64,000 nucleotides of DNA from KK5 sp034043675 (GCF_034043675.1 NZ_JAXCLA010000004.1:186001-250000); one strand, 5' to 3'. Positions 23,678 to 32,360 are shown, numbered from the stretch's first letter. Translations and numbers: made by a program. Notes: generated by a model not told the origin, from the letters alone.

Positions 23678-24865
23678 CTACAGGTCCGACCAGCCCCGGG
23701 GCAGCATCATTTCAAAACGGGTGCCGTGCCCCTGGCGGGAACTGCCGATCAGCGAGCCGCCGTGGGCGCGGGCGATGTCCTGCGGGCCTTGCAGGCCGGC
23801 GCCGACCTGCGAGGCGGACATGCCTTCGATCGGCTTGCCGGCGCCGAACAGGTAGCGCGCCGCCGCTTCGCTGAGCACCCGGTCGAAGTCCAGGCTCAGG
23901 CGCATCGCGCGGCGCGCGGTGCCGTCCAGGTGGATCGTTATTTGAGCGTCACGGGCGTGGGTGGCAGCCTGCAGCAGCAGGTGGTCCACCGCCTCGGCGA
24001 TCAGGCGCGCGTCGAAGTCGCCGACGGTATCGCCCTCGCTGTCGAACCGGGAGGGCGACCACATCAGCGCCTGGTTGGCGCCGATCTGCAGCCGCTGCTC
24101 CACCAGGCGCGCAAGATCCCCGCGCGCGAGCACCGGCGACACCTCGGTTTCCGGCATGCGCCCGAGGTTGACCAGGTGCTCCACCTGGCGGCCCAGCATC
24201 GTCGTGGCGGCCTTCATGCGCTCGGCCGCCTTCTGCAGGCTCGGCACCTCGCTGCGGCGGACCATCATCTCGGCGTTCAGCATCAGCACGGTCAGCGGCT
24301 CGCGGATGTCGTGCGACAGGGCCGCCAGCATCAGCGCGTTCGTGCGCGCCAGGCGCTCGTGCTCGGCCACGCGGGCGGCGAGCAACGCGCGCTGGCGGTG
24401 CAGGTCGACGAAGACGCGGATCTTGCTGTCCAGCACGCGCGGGTCGACCGGCTTGTAGAGGAAGTCCACCGCGCCCGCCTCGTAGCCGCGGAACACGCGC
24501 TGGGCCTCGCGTGCGCCGGCGGTCAAAAAGATGATCGGCACGTGGCGCGTGCGTTCGCTGCCGCGCATCAGCTCGGCCAGCGAGTAGCCGTCCATCACCG
24601 GCATCTGCACGTCCAGCAGCGCCAGGGCGATGTCGTCATGCTCCAGCAGCAACTCCAGCGCCGCCTGGCCCGAATCGGCGGCCAGCACGCGCAGGCCGGA
24701 TTCGGCCAGCGCCGCCTCCATCGCGAGCAGGCTCTGCGGGTTGTCGTCGACGACGAGGATGCTCAGGCGCTCGTCCGAGCCGGCTCGGCCGCCTTCGGAT
24801 GTGTTCGGCGTGTTCGGCGATGCGAAAGCCGGCGCTTCATTGGCGCGGCTCATTGTCTGGTCCAT
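23678..24865 (-). CDS. receiver-histidine kinase protein with degenerate ATP-binding domain
   Basis: A 395-residue cytoplasmic protein. A receiver domain (about 35-155) has intact features: VVDDNP, Asp in ALLDVQMPVMDGYS, and KPVDPRVL. HisKA follows with AALSHDIREPL (His near 184). The C-terminal domain aligns with HATPase_c but the N-box reads HLLLQAATHA (no Asn), no DxGxG box is found where expected, and the last glycine box is only partly kept (VGAGLQG). It may therefore be a phosphotransfer or pseudokinase protein rather than an active kinase. The ATG at 24865, with GGAGGA about nine bases upstream, overlaps the cheR end by 16 bases. Confidence 0.85.
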   Translation of the reverse strand: MDQTMSRANEAPAFASPNTPNTSEGGRAGSDERLSILVVDDNPQSLLAMEAALAESGLRVLAADSGQAALELLLEHDDIALALLDVQMPVMDGYSLAELMRGSERTRHVPIIFLTAGAREAQRVFRGYEAGAVDFLYKPVDPRVLDSKIRVFVDLHRQRALLAARVAEHERLARTNALMLAALSHDIREPLTVLMLNAEMMVRRSEVPSLQKAAERMKAATTMLGRQVEHLVNLGRMPETEVSPVLARGDLARLVEQRLQIGANQALMWSPSRFDSEGDTVGDFDARLIAEAVDHLLLQAATHARDAQITIHLDGTARRAMRLSLDFDRVLSEAAARYLFGAGKPIEGMSASQVGAGLQGPQDIARAHGGSLIGSSRQGHGTRFEMMLPRGWSDL

Positions 24866-25803
24866 GATGACGACGTCCTCCTCCGGCTTGTGCTTGCGAC
24901 CATGGCGTCCGGCAGGCGCCGGTACAGCTTCACGTCGGCCTGCGCGTGCAGGGGCTCGAAGGCCCCGGCATGCGCGCTGAACTGCAATGTCTCGCGGCTG
25001 CCCAGTCCCAGGAAGCCGCCACGCACCAGTGCATCCCGGAACAGGCCGATGCTGCGGTCCTGCAGCGCCGGCGTGAAGTAGATCAGCACGTTGCGGCAGG
25101 ACACCAGGTGCACCTCGGAGAACACCGCATCGGTGGCGAGGCTGTGGTCGGCGAAGGTGATCTGGCGGCGCAGCGAGCGGTCGAACGCGATCGCGTCGTA
25201 CGCGCAGGTGTAGTAGTCGGACAGCGAGCCCTTCCCGCCCGAGGCGAGATAGTTGCGGCTGAACAGCGCGGCGCGGTCGCGCGGGAACACGCCGTCCTCG
25301 GCGCGCTGCAGCGCCTGGGGGTTGATGTCGGTGGCGTAGATGATCGTGCGGTCGAGCAGGCCGGCCTCGTGCAGCAGGATGGCCATCGACCAGACCTCCT
25401 CGCCATGGCTGCAGCCGGCCACCCAGACCTTCAGCGAGGGCCAGGTGGAGAGCTGCGGCAGCACCTCCTCGCGCAGCGCGCGGAAGTAGGCGGGGTCGCG
25501 GAACATCTCGCTGACCTGCACGGTCAGGTACTGCAGCAGCCGCCCGAACACCGCGGGCTCGCGCAGCAGCGCGTGCTGCAGGTCGGCCATGCGGCGGTAG
25601 CCCATCTGCGCCATCGCCTGCACCATGCGCCGGCGCAGCAGCCCCGGCGCGTAGGCGCGGAAGTCGTGCTGGTAGCGCAGGTAGATCGCTTCCATCAGCA
25701 CGCGGATCTCCACGTCGGCCAGGATCTCGGCGTCCGTGTCGGCGGGTTCCGTCGCAGCGGAGGGCATCGTGTCGATCATCGGGGCGGGCGTGCTGCGGCT
25801 CAT
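24850..25803 (-). CDS. CheR-type protein-glutamate methyltransferase
   Basis: About 317 residues. The N-terminal all-alpha CheR domain is followed by the SAM-binding methyltransferase fold: VWVAGCSHGEEVWSMAI (SAM motif, near residue 125), IIYATDINPQAL, and VSCRNVLIYFTP. These match CheR enzymes that methylate glutamates of chemoreceptors. No receptor or CheB methylesterase is encoded in the window; instead cheR is coupled to a receiver-kinase gene, an arrangement found in non-flagellar signalling clusters. Start uncertain: ATG at 25803 or 25779, neither with a clear ribosome site. Confidence 0.85.
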   Translation of the reverse strand: MSRSTPAPMIDTMPSAATEPADTDAEILADVEIRVLMEAIYLRYQHDFRAYAPGLLRRRMVQAMAQMGYRRMADLQHALLREPAVFGRLLQYLTVQVSEMFRDPAYFRALREEVLPQLSTWPSLKVWVAGCSHGEEVWSMAILLHEAGLLDRTIIYATDINPQALQRAEDGVFPRDRAALFSRNYLASGGKGSLSDYYTCAYDAIAFDRSLRRQITFADHSLATDAVFSEVHLVSCRNVLIYFTPALQDRSIGLFRDALVRGGFLGLGSRETLQFSAHAGAFEPLHAQADVKLYRRLPDAMVASTSRRRTSSSWTRQ

Positions 25804-25958
25804 CGTGGTGTGGGGGGCGCCGATGATTCTGCCAAGGGATTGCGACGTCCCGTGTAGGCCGACGCCTACAAATGGGCGCGGCGCGAACCGCTGTGTGCGG
25901 GCCGCGCCTCGACGGATGATCGCAGCCATCGAAAGGGAGCCATCGAAGGAGAAGCGTC

Positions 25959-26144
25959 ATGACACTGTCCGCACTGCTCGCCATGCTCATGCTGGCCCTG
26001 GTCGCACTGCCCGTCGGTGCCCTGGCCGCGATGGTCTGGACCGCGATTCCGACCGCCGGCATCGGCGACACCTTCCCGGACGAGCGCCTGCTGGCGTCGA
26101 TCGGCGCGATGGACCCCAACCCGCAATCGAGGCTGTGGACCTGA
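25959..26144 (+). CDS. small single-pass membrane protein
   Basis: A 61-residue protein whose first 35 residues are one hydrophobic helix (LSALLAMLMLALVALPVGAL), followed by a short polar tail. A clear AAGGAGAAG ribosome site precedes the ATG by a normal distance, so translation is likely. Its 3' end overlaps the proposed GTG start of the topoisomerase by 10 bases. Function is unknown; it may be an uncleaved signal-anchor protein. Confidence 0.6.
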   Translation: MTLSALLAMLMLALVALPVGALAAMVWTAIPTAGIGDTFPDERLLASIGAMDPNPQSRLWT

Positions 26145-27154
26145 TCCATGTCAGCGATGCGATGCCCGGCATCCGGCGCGTGCGCCGAGGCCGCGGCTTC
26201 GCCTACCGCGGCAGCCAGGGCCGCTGGCTGAACGATCCCGAGGAGATCGCGCGCATCCGGCGGCTGGCCATTCCACCGGCCTATTCCGAAGTCTGGATCT
26301 GCCCGCTGCCCAACGGCCACCTGCAGGCCACCGGCCGCGATGCGCGCGGGCGCAAGCAGTACCGCTATCACCCCGACTGGATGGCCGCGCAGGGCGAGGC
26401 CAAGTTCGAGCGCCTGCTGGCCTTCGGCCACGCGCTGCCCCGCATCCGCGCCCGGGTCGCGCGCGATCTGCGTCAGGGCACGGCCACCTTGAGCCAGAAC
26501 CTCGTGCTGGCGACGCTGGTTCGATTGCTGGACACGACGCTCGTGCGCGTCGGCAACGACGAGTACACGCGCGAGAACGGTTCCTTCGGCCTGACGACGC
26601 TGCGCAATCCGCACGCCAAGGTGAAGGGTCGGCGGCTGCGGCTGAGCTTTCGCGGCAAGAGCGGCGTGATGCACGACATCACGATCGAGGATCCGCGCCT
26701 GGCGCGCGTCGTGCGTCGGTGCCAGGACTTGCCGGGCCAGGATCTCTTCCAGTACCAGGACGAGGACGGCGAGGTGCGGCGGATCGGCTCCGCCGACGTC
26801 AACGACTACATCGCCGCGGCCGCCGGTGCGCGCTTCACCGCCAAGGACTTCCGCACCTGGCATGGCAGTGCGCTGGCGCTGGAGCTGGCGTGCAAGGCCC
26901 GGCATTGCAACGGCGGACAAGGCTTCCTGATCAAACCGGCGTTGAGCGAGGTGGCAAGCCGCTTGCGCAACACGCCCGCCGTCTGCCGCAGCTCCTACAT
27001 CCATCCGAAGGTGCTGTCACTGTGGCAGCAACTGGCCGCGGCGTCGGCCGACGAGGCCGGCAGCCTCGTCGAAGCCATGGCTGCAAGATCGGCGGAGCAG
27101 CGCCTGCTTCGATTCCTACGGCCCATTCCGACCCGGTCCCACAAGCGCGCGTAG
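26135..27154 (+). CDS. bacterial type IB DNA topoisomerase
   Basis: About 339 residues, the size of the poxvirus-like bacterial TopIB enzymes, which relax supercoils through a 3'-phosphotyrosine intermediate. The N-terminal domain has IRRVRRGRGFAYR and AIPPAYSEVWICP; the catalytic domain has GRDARGRKQYRYHPDW, RVGNDEYTRENGSFGLTTL, FRGKSGV, KDFRTWHGS and the nucleophile Tyr in SSYIHPKVL, so the Arg/Lys/Arg/Tyr set appears complete. The start is taken as GTG at 26135, matching the usual N-terminus; ATG at 26162 is the alternative. Confidence 0.85.
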   Translation: MDLIHVSDAMPGIRRVRRGRGFAYRGSQGRWLNDPEEIARIRRLAIPPAYSEVWICPLPNGHLQATGRDARGRKQYRYHPDWMAAQGEAKFERLLAFGHALPRIRARVARDLRQGTATLSQNLVLATLVRLLDTTLVRVGNDEYTRENGSFGLTTLRNPHAKVKGRRLRLSFRGKSGVMHDITIEDPRLARVVRRCQDLPGQDLFQYQDEDGEVRRIGSADVNDYIAAAAGARFTAKDFRTWHGSALALELACKARHCNGGQGFLIKPALSEVASRLRNTPAVCRSSYIHPKVLSLWQQLAAASADEAGSLVEAMAARSAEQRLLRFLRPIPTRSHKRA

Positions 27155-27204
27155 CGGCGGGTTCCATGATGGCCCCATCCCACTTTTCGATGGAGACAGC
27201 CACC

Positions 27205-28131
27205 ATGAACTTCACCATTCCGGAACGCCTGCGGCCGCAGGACGTGCCCGTGCTCGACGCACCGGTCGCCTCGACGCTTCACCACCATGAACATCCCGTG
27301 TGCTGGCGGGCCGTGCTCGCCGGCGCCGCGGGTGCGGCGGCCCTGTCGCTGATCCTGCTGGTGCTGGGCATGGGCCTGGGACTGTCGGCGGTGTCACCGT
27401 GGCAGCAGGTGGGCATCACCGCGGGGACCTTCGGCCTCGCGACCATCCTGTGGATCACGCTGACGCAGGTCGCTGCATCGGGCCTGGGTGGCTACCTGGC
27501 CGGCCGCCTGCGCCGAGGCTGGCAGCGCGCCTCGCTCGACGAGACGCACTTCCGCGATACCGCGCATGGCTTCCTCGCCTGGTCCGTGGCGACGCTGGCC
27601 ACCGCCGCGTGCCTGACGACGGCGATCGGTTCGGTGCTGGGTACCAGCGCGCAGACCGGCGGAGCCTTGCTGGGCGGTGCAGCGGCCACGGCCGCCACCG
27701 CAGCATCGACGGGCACGCCGAGCCGCTACTTCGAAGCCGCGTTGTTCCGCCCGGCTCCGAACATGCAGGCTTCCGGCGAGCCGGTACCGGCCGGCACGCT
27801 GACCGAGATCGCCGACATCTTCCGCAACGCCGGCCGCTCGCCGACCTTGCCGCCGGCGGACCAGACCTACGTGGCGCAGCTGGTGGCCCAGCATGACGGC
27901 ATCAGCCAGCAGGATGCGGAGAAGCGCGTCGCCGACACCTATGCCGCGGTGCAGACCACCTTGCAGCGCGCGCAGCTGGCTGCCGATGACGCGCGCAAGG
28001 CCGGCGCCTATGGCGCGCTGTGGCTGTTCGTCTCGCTGCTGCTGGGCGCCTTCACGGCCAGCCTGGCCGCGACCTTCGGCGGCCGCCAGCGCGACCGCGA
28101 CGAGAGTCTGCTGAACACCAACCTTTCTTGA
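27205..28131 (+). CDS. multi-pass membrane protein of unknown function
   Basis: A 308-residue protein with about four hydrophobic segments: two near residues 35-90, one near 115-155 (Ala/Thr/Gly-rich) and one near the C-terminus (WLFVSLLLGAFTASLAATF). A soluble stretch with regular acidic/basic pattern lies between. The His cluster STLHHHEHP precedes the first helix. I do not recognise the family with confidence. The ATG is preceded by a GGAGACAG site. It is 51 bases after the topoisomerase and 12 bases before a 24-residue membrane peptide, likely in one transcript. Confidence 0.75.
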   Translation: MNFTIPERLRPQDVPVLDAPVASTLHHHEHPVCWRAVLAGAAGAAALSLILLVLGMGLGLSAVSPWQQVGITAGTFGLATILWITLTQVAASGLGGYLAGRLRRGWQRASLDETHFRDTAHGFLAWSVATLATAACLTTAIGSVLGTSAQTGGALLGGAAATAATAASTGTPSRYFEAALFRPAPNMQASGEPVPAGTLTEIADIFRNAGRSPTLPPADQTYVAQLVAQHDGISQQDAEKRVADTYAAVQTTLQRAQLAADDARKAGAYGALWLFVSLLLGAFTASLAATFGGRQRDRDESLLNTNLS

Positions 28132-28143
28132 GGAGAAACGATC

Positions 28144-28218
28144 ATGCGTTCACTACTGCTCTGGTTCCTCGGCGTGCCGATTCCGGTGATCATCCTGATC
28201 GCGCTGCTCTACCACTGA
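28144..28218 (+). CDS. 24-residue membrane peptide
   Basis: A tiny gene, MRSLLLWFLGVPIPVIILIA then LLYH and stop, directly behind the membrane-protein gene, with an AGGAGAAACGATC ribosome site at ideal distance before its ATG. The whole product is a single hydrophobic helix with a central GVPIP kink. Peptides of this form are frequent in proteobacteria. Function is unknown. Confidence 0.7.
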   Translation: MRSLLLWFLGVPIPVIILIALLYH

Positions 28219-28223
28219 TGGTT

Positions 28224-28300
28224 GTTGGAGTTCGCCAGGCTCACTCCAACCTACGTAGCTACAACATCCGTAGGTTGGAGTGAGTGAAGCGAACTCCAAC
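28224..28300. repeat. long imperfect palindrome between convergent genes (REP-like element)
   Basis: Two nested inverted repeats: GTTGGAGTTCGC (28224-28235) pairs with GCGAACTCCAAC (28289-28300), and CTCACTCCAACCTACG (28240-28255) pairs with CGTAGGTTGGAGTGAG (28269-28284), around a 13-base loop. The motif type (GTAGGTTGGAGTGAG...GCGAACTCCAAC) looks like the REP/BIME-type intergenic palindromes scattered in proteobacterial genomes. It lies between the membrane peptide gene and the pirin gene and could end transcription from both sides, although no T-tract follows. Confidence 0.8.
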
Positions 28301-28304
28301 AGCA

Positions 28305-29027
28305 TCAAGCCGCCAGGTCAAACACCAAAACCTCGGCGCCCTCACCTGCTTCCAGCTTCAGGCCGGCCTCCTTGGAGACCTGCAGCGCATCACCGCCACT
28401 GAGCTGCTGTCCGTTCACCGTCAGCTTGCCGCGGATCAGGTGCACATAAGTCTGGCGCCCTGTCGCCAGCGGCAGCTCCGCCGATTCGGCTCCATCGAAC
28501 AAGCCCGCATACAGCTTCGCATCGGTATGGATCAGCACCGATCCTTCCGCACCATCGGGCGACGCGACCAGGCGCAGCTTGCCGCGCTTCTCGCCTTCGG
28601 CGAAATGCTTCTGCTCGTAGCCCGGCGCGATGCCGCGCTGGTCGGGCACGATCCAGATCTGCAGGAAATGCGTCGGGTTGGCCTTCGAGTGATTGAACTC
28701 GCTGTGCATCACGCCGGTGCCGGCGCTCATGCGCTGCACGTCGCCCGGGCGGATCACGCCGGCGTGCGCGCCGCCGGCCGTGCCGTTGCCCATGCTGTCC
28801 TTGTGGGCCAGCTCGCCGTCCAGCACGTAGCTGATGATTTCCATGTCGCGGTGGCCGTGCGTGCCGAAGCCGGTGCCGGCGGCGATGCGGTCCTCGTTGA
28901 TCACGCGCAGCGAGCCGAAGCCCATGCGGCGCGGGTCGTGGTACTCGGCGAACGAGAAGCTGTGGAAGGACTTCAGCCAGCCATGGTCAGCGTAGCCGCG
29001 GTCGGAGGATTTGATCAGTTCAAGCAT
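28305..29027 (-). CDS. pirin-family protein (YhhW/quercetinase type)
   Basis: A 240-residue bicupin protein of normal pirin length. The N-terminal cupin contains FGTHGHRDMEIISYVLDGEL with the His/Glu metal ligands, and the conserved pirin segments FAEYHDPRRMGFG and MSAGTGVMHSEFN are present. Pirins bind Fe or another metal; YhhW-like members show quercetin 2,3-dioxygenase activity in vitro, while others act as redox sensors. It is divergent from the LysR gene at 29129 across about 100 bases, so that regulator probably controls it (inference). Confidence 0.9.
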   Translation of the reverse strand: MLELIKSSDRGYADHGWLKSFHSFSFAEYHDPRRMGFGSLRVINEDRIAAGTGFGTHGHRDMEIISYVLDGELAHKDSMGNGTAGGAHAGVIRPGDVQRMSAGTGVMHSEFNHSKANPTHFLQIWIVPDQRGIAPGYEQKHFAEGEKRGKLRLVASPDGAEGSVLIHTDAKLYAGLFDGAESAELPLATGRQTYVHLIRGKLTVNGQQLSGGDALQVSKEAGLKLEAGEGAEVLVFDLAA

Positions 29028-29128
29028 GGCGTCGTTTCCTTGTTGTCTTCGATAGGAAGAATGTAGGTTCGCGACCCCGCGCCACCCATCAGCCGCTGCT
29101 GAAGAGATCGTTCAAATAAGATGAAGCG

Positions 29129-30106
29129 ATGCACAGCACTCCGCAAGACAAGCGCCGCGTCCTGACCCCCGAGGCCCTGGCGATGATGGACACGATCGCC
29201 CGCACCGGCAGCTTCGCCGCGGCCGCCCGCGAGATGGGCAAGGTGCCCTCCGCGCTGACCTACAGCGTGCGCCAGCTGGAGGACGCGCTGGACGTGCTGC
29301 TGTTCGACCGCCGCTCGCGCCAGGCCGAGCTGACGGCTGCGGGCCAGGAGCTGCTGGTCGAAGGCCGGCGGCTGCTGCTGGAGATGGACGCCGTGGCCAA
29401 CCGCGTGCGCCGCATCGCCACCGGCTGGGAAAGCGAGCTGACGATCTGCATCGACGATGCGATCGCCCGCCGTGCGGTGTTCGACCTGATGGAGGCCTTC
29501 TACCAGCAGCCGGCGGGCATCGACATTCCCGGCGGGCCGCCGACGCGGCTGAAGCTACGCGTCGAGGTCCTGTCCGGCACCTGGGAGGCGCTGACGACCG
29601 GCCATGCGGACCTGGCCATCGGCGTCTCCACGCAGCCGCCGGGCGCCTCGGTGCATTGCGAGTTGCTGGGCGACATGGAGTTCGTCTTCTGCGTGGCACC
29701 GCACCACCCGCTGGCCGCGCAGGCCCAGCCGCTGGCGGCCGCGCTGATCGCCGAGCACCGCATCATCACCGTGGCCGACACGGCACGCAGCCTGGCGCCG
29801 GTGACGATGGGCGTGGTGCCCGGGCAGGATGTGCTGACGATGCCGTCGATGGCGGCAAAGCTGGAGGCGCTGATGCGCGGCCTGGGTTGCGGCTCGCTGC
29901 CCGCGCCGATGGTGCGCCGCCACATCGAGGCCGGCCGCCTGGTGCAGCTTCAGACCTTCCAGGGCCCGCGCGTGTTCCCGAGCAACTACGCCTGGCGCAA
30001 CACGGGCCAGCCGCCCGGCCGCGCACTGGCCTGGTGGCTGCAGCAATTGCAGAGCGCGGCGACGCGGCGGGCGCTGATCGAACAGCACGAAGGCCTGCTT
30101 CTGTAG
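29129..30106 (+). CDS. LysR-family regulator divergent from pirin
   Basis: A 325-residue LysR protein. The winged helix-turn-helix occupies about residues 12-70 (ALAMMDTIARTGSFAAAARE, then SALTYSVRQLEDAL and LLFDRRSRQAELT). The effector-binding domain follows, with an insertion near 130 (QQPAGIDIPGGPP). The head-to-head arrangement with the pirin gene is common in proteobacteria, and such regulators often respond to oxidative or electrophile stress. The effector is unknown. Confidence 0.9.
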   Translation: MHSTPQDKRRVLTPEALAMMDTIARTGSFAAAAREMGKVPSALTYSVRQLEDALDVLLFDRRSRQAELTAAGQELLVEGRRLLLEMDAVANRVRRIATGWESELTICIDDAIARRAVFDLMEAFYQQPAGIDIPGGPPTRLKLRVEVLSGTWEALTTGHADLAIGVSTQPPGASVHCELLGDMEFVFCVAPHHPLAAQAQPLAAALIAEHRIITVADTARSLAPVTMGVVPGQDVLTMPSMAAKLEALMRGLGCGSLPAPMVRRHIEAGRLVQLQTFQGPRVFPSNYAWRNTGQPPGRALAWWLQQLQSAATRRALIEQHEGLLL

Positions 30107-30243
30107 CCTGCCGTGAACGCGCCGTGCGCAGAGCGCGCAACTTCGGCGTTTGCCCTTACGTAGGTCCCACAAGCCTCGCACGCCAGTAGCGGGAGGAAGA
30201 TGTGTCCACACATGTTCATCAGAAGAACTGGAAGGAGACCGTC

Positions 30244-31467
30244 ATGAATCGTTGGCAAGACGCCCTGTTCGCCCCCACCGTCCTCGCCGCTGTTGTAGCT
30301 TCGGCTTTGGCAGGCGCCGCAACCTCGGCATCCGCCCAGGACATCGTGCTGGGCGCCTCGGTCCAGATCACCGGCCCGGTGGCCAACACCGGCCGCTACT
30401 ACCGCGATGCCTACCAGCTCGCCGTCGACAAGATCAATGCCGCCGGCGGCGCCAAGATCGGCGGCCAGTCGCACAAGCTGGCGCTGAAGGTCTACGACAA
30501 CCAGTCCGATGTGAACCTGAGCGTGCGCCAGTACACGCAGCTGGTGACGCAGGACAAGGTCAATCTGCTGCTGGGCCCCTTCGCCAGCAATTTCGCGCTG
30601 GCCGATTCGGCCGTCTCCGAGAAATACCAGATCCCGATGGTCCAGGGCGGCGGCGCTTCGGACCAGATCTTCTCGCGCGGCTTCAAGTACATCTTCGGCA
30701 CGCTGGCTCCGGCCAGCAACTACTACGGCAGCACGATCGAGATGCTGAAGAAGCTGAAGCCGGTGCCGGCCTCGGTGGCGCTGCTGTACGCCGACGACGC
30801 CTTCGACGTCTCGGTGGCCGACGGCACGCGGCCCAAGCTGAAGGCGGCCGGCCTGAACGTCGTGATGGACGAGCGCTACAGCACCAACGCCACCGACTTC
30901 AACTCGCTGCTGTCGCAGATCAAGAGCAAAAACGTGGACGTGGTGCTGGTCGCCGGCCACGAGACCGAGATCCTGAACTTCGTGCGCCAGGCCAAGAGCC
31001 TGGCCGTCGCGCCGAAGATGTATTCGTTCACCGTCGGTGTGCCCAGCGAGGACTTCCGCAAGGCGCTCGGCAAGGACGCCGACTACGCCTTCGGCATGAC
31101 CGCCTGGCTGCCCACGGCCACGCTGAAGGACCGCTGGTTCGGCGACGCCGCCGCCTTCGCCGCCGAGTACAAGGCCAAGTTCGGCTACGAGCCCGACTAC
31201 CACGCGGCCTCCGGCGTCGCCGACGTCGAGGCGCTGGTCGAGGCGATGGAGAAGGCCGGCAGCACCGATCCGAAGAAGGTCCGTGACGCGCTGGCCGCCG
31301 TGCGCTTCCCGAGCATCTACGGCCCGATCGCGTTCAACGCGCAAGGCCAGATCGACCTGCCGCAGATCGTGATCCAGGTGCAGGGCTCGGAGCTGGTCGA
31401 GATCTACGACAGCAATGGGCCCGTGAAGCCCGCGAAGTACCCGATGCCCGCGTGGAACGCGCGCTGA
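30244..31467 (+). CDS. ABC transporter substrate-binding protein, branched-chain amino acid type
   Basis: A 407-residue periplasmic protein with a signal peptide (cleavage near ASAQD) and the type I periplasmic-binding fold of the LivK family: IVLGASVQITGPVANTGRYY at the start and the central LLLGPFASNFALADSAVSEK. The ATG at 30244 has AAGGAGACC before it. It heads an operon with two permeases and two ATPases, a complete importer. The true substrate could be an amino acid, urea, amide or aromatic acid, since this subfamily is broad. Confidence 0.9.
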   Translation: MNRWQDALFAPTVLAAVVASALAGAATSASAQDIVLGASVQITGPVANTGRYYRDAYQLAVDKINAAGGAKIGGQSHKLALKVYDNQSDVNLSVRQYTQLVTQDKVNLLLGPFASNFALADSAVSEKYQIPMVQGGGASDQIFSRGFKYIFGTLAPASNYYGSTIEMLKKLKPVPASVALLYADDAFDVSVADGTRPKLKAAGLNVVMDERYSTNATDFNSLLSQIKSKNVDVVLVAGHETEILNFVRQAKSLAVAPKMYSFTVGVPSEDFRKALGKDADYAFGMTAWLPTATLKDRWFGDAAAFAAEYKAKFGYEPDYHAASGVADVEALVEAMEKAGSTDPKKVRDALAAVRFPSIYGPIAFNAQGQIDLPQIVIQVQGSELVEIYDSNGPVKPAKYPMPAWNAR

Positions 31468-31496
31468 AGCGCGGCTAGCAACAGCGATATCCGACC

Positions 31497-32360
31497 GTGG
31501 ATCTCTTCGCGCAAGTCCTCGTCAACGGCGTCCTGCTCGGCGGCCTCTATGCGGTGATGGCGCTGGGGCTGGCGCTGGTGTGGGGCGTGCTGAACATCGT
31601 CAACCTGGCTCACGGCGCCTTCATCATGCTGGGCGCCTACTGTTCCTGGTATCTGTACAACGACGCTCACATCGACCCCTTCCTCGGCCTGCCGATCACG
31701 GCGGCGGTGCTGTTCGTGCTCGGCTACGCGCTGCAGCGCGGGCTGCTGAATCTGGTCGTCAAGGCGCCGATGTTCAACACGCTCCTGATCACCTTCGGCA
31801 TCGAGGTGGTGTTGACCTACCTGGCGCAGCTGGCCTTCTCGGCCGATTTCCGCACGATCAACCCGCCCTATGCCGGCAACAGTTGGCAGATCGGGCCGGT
31901 GACCCTGCCGCTGGCGCGTGCGGTGGCCTTCGTCATCGCGATCGTGCTGACGGTGGGCATGTGGCTGTTCCTGCTGCACACGCGGCTGGGCCGCTCGATT
32001 CGGGCCACGGCACAGAACCTCGTCGCAGCACGGCTCTACGGCGTGGAGCCGCGGCACCTGTATGCGATGACCTTCGCGATCGGCCTGGCGCTGGCCGGCG
32101 CGGCGGGCGGGCTGTACGGCACGGTGTCGCAGGTCAACCCGTACATCGGCGCCTCGCTAACCGGCAAGTGCTTTGCGATTTCGATCATCGGCGGGCTCGA
32201 CAACCCGTTGGGCGTGATCGTCGGCGGCCTGTTCCTGGGCATCGTCGAATCGATGACGGCGCTGTACATCGGCCCGACCTTCCCTGACGTAGCCAGCTTC
32301 GGCATCCTGCTGCTGGTGCTGATCGTGCGGCCCAGCGGCCTGCTGGGGAAGACAGCATGA
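31497..32360 (+). CDS. livH: branched-chain amino acid type ABC permease LivH
   Basis: A 287-residue inner-membrane permease starting at GTG. It has about eight hydrophobic helices and the LivH features GGLYAVMALGLALVWGVLNI and IRATAQNLVAARLYGVEP, the cytoplasmic coupling loop that touches the ATPases. It follows the binding-protein gene by 29 bases and overlaps livM by four bases (ATGA). Confidence 0.9.
   Translation: MDLFAQVLVNGVLLGGLYAVMALGLALVWGVLNIVNLAHGAFIMLGAYCSWYLYNDAHIDPFLGLPITAAVLFVLGYALQRGLLNLVVKAPMFNTLLITFGIEVVLTYLAQLAFSADFRTINPPYAGNSWQIGPVTLPLARAVAFVIAIVLTVGMWLFLLHTRLGRSIRATAQNLVAARLYGVEPRHLYAMTFAIGLALAGAAGGLYGTVSQVNPYIGASLTGKCFAISIIGGLDNPLGVIVGGLFLGIVESMTALYIGPTFPDVASFGILLLVLIVRPSGLLGKTA

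Noticed and set aside
23678..27004. A single 1108-codon open frame on the minus strand
   Set aside because: Only the part below 24865 is protein-like. The part above is out-of-frame sequence antisense to the topoisomerase and over cheR.
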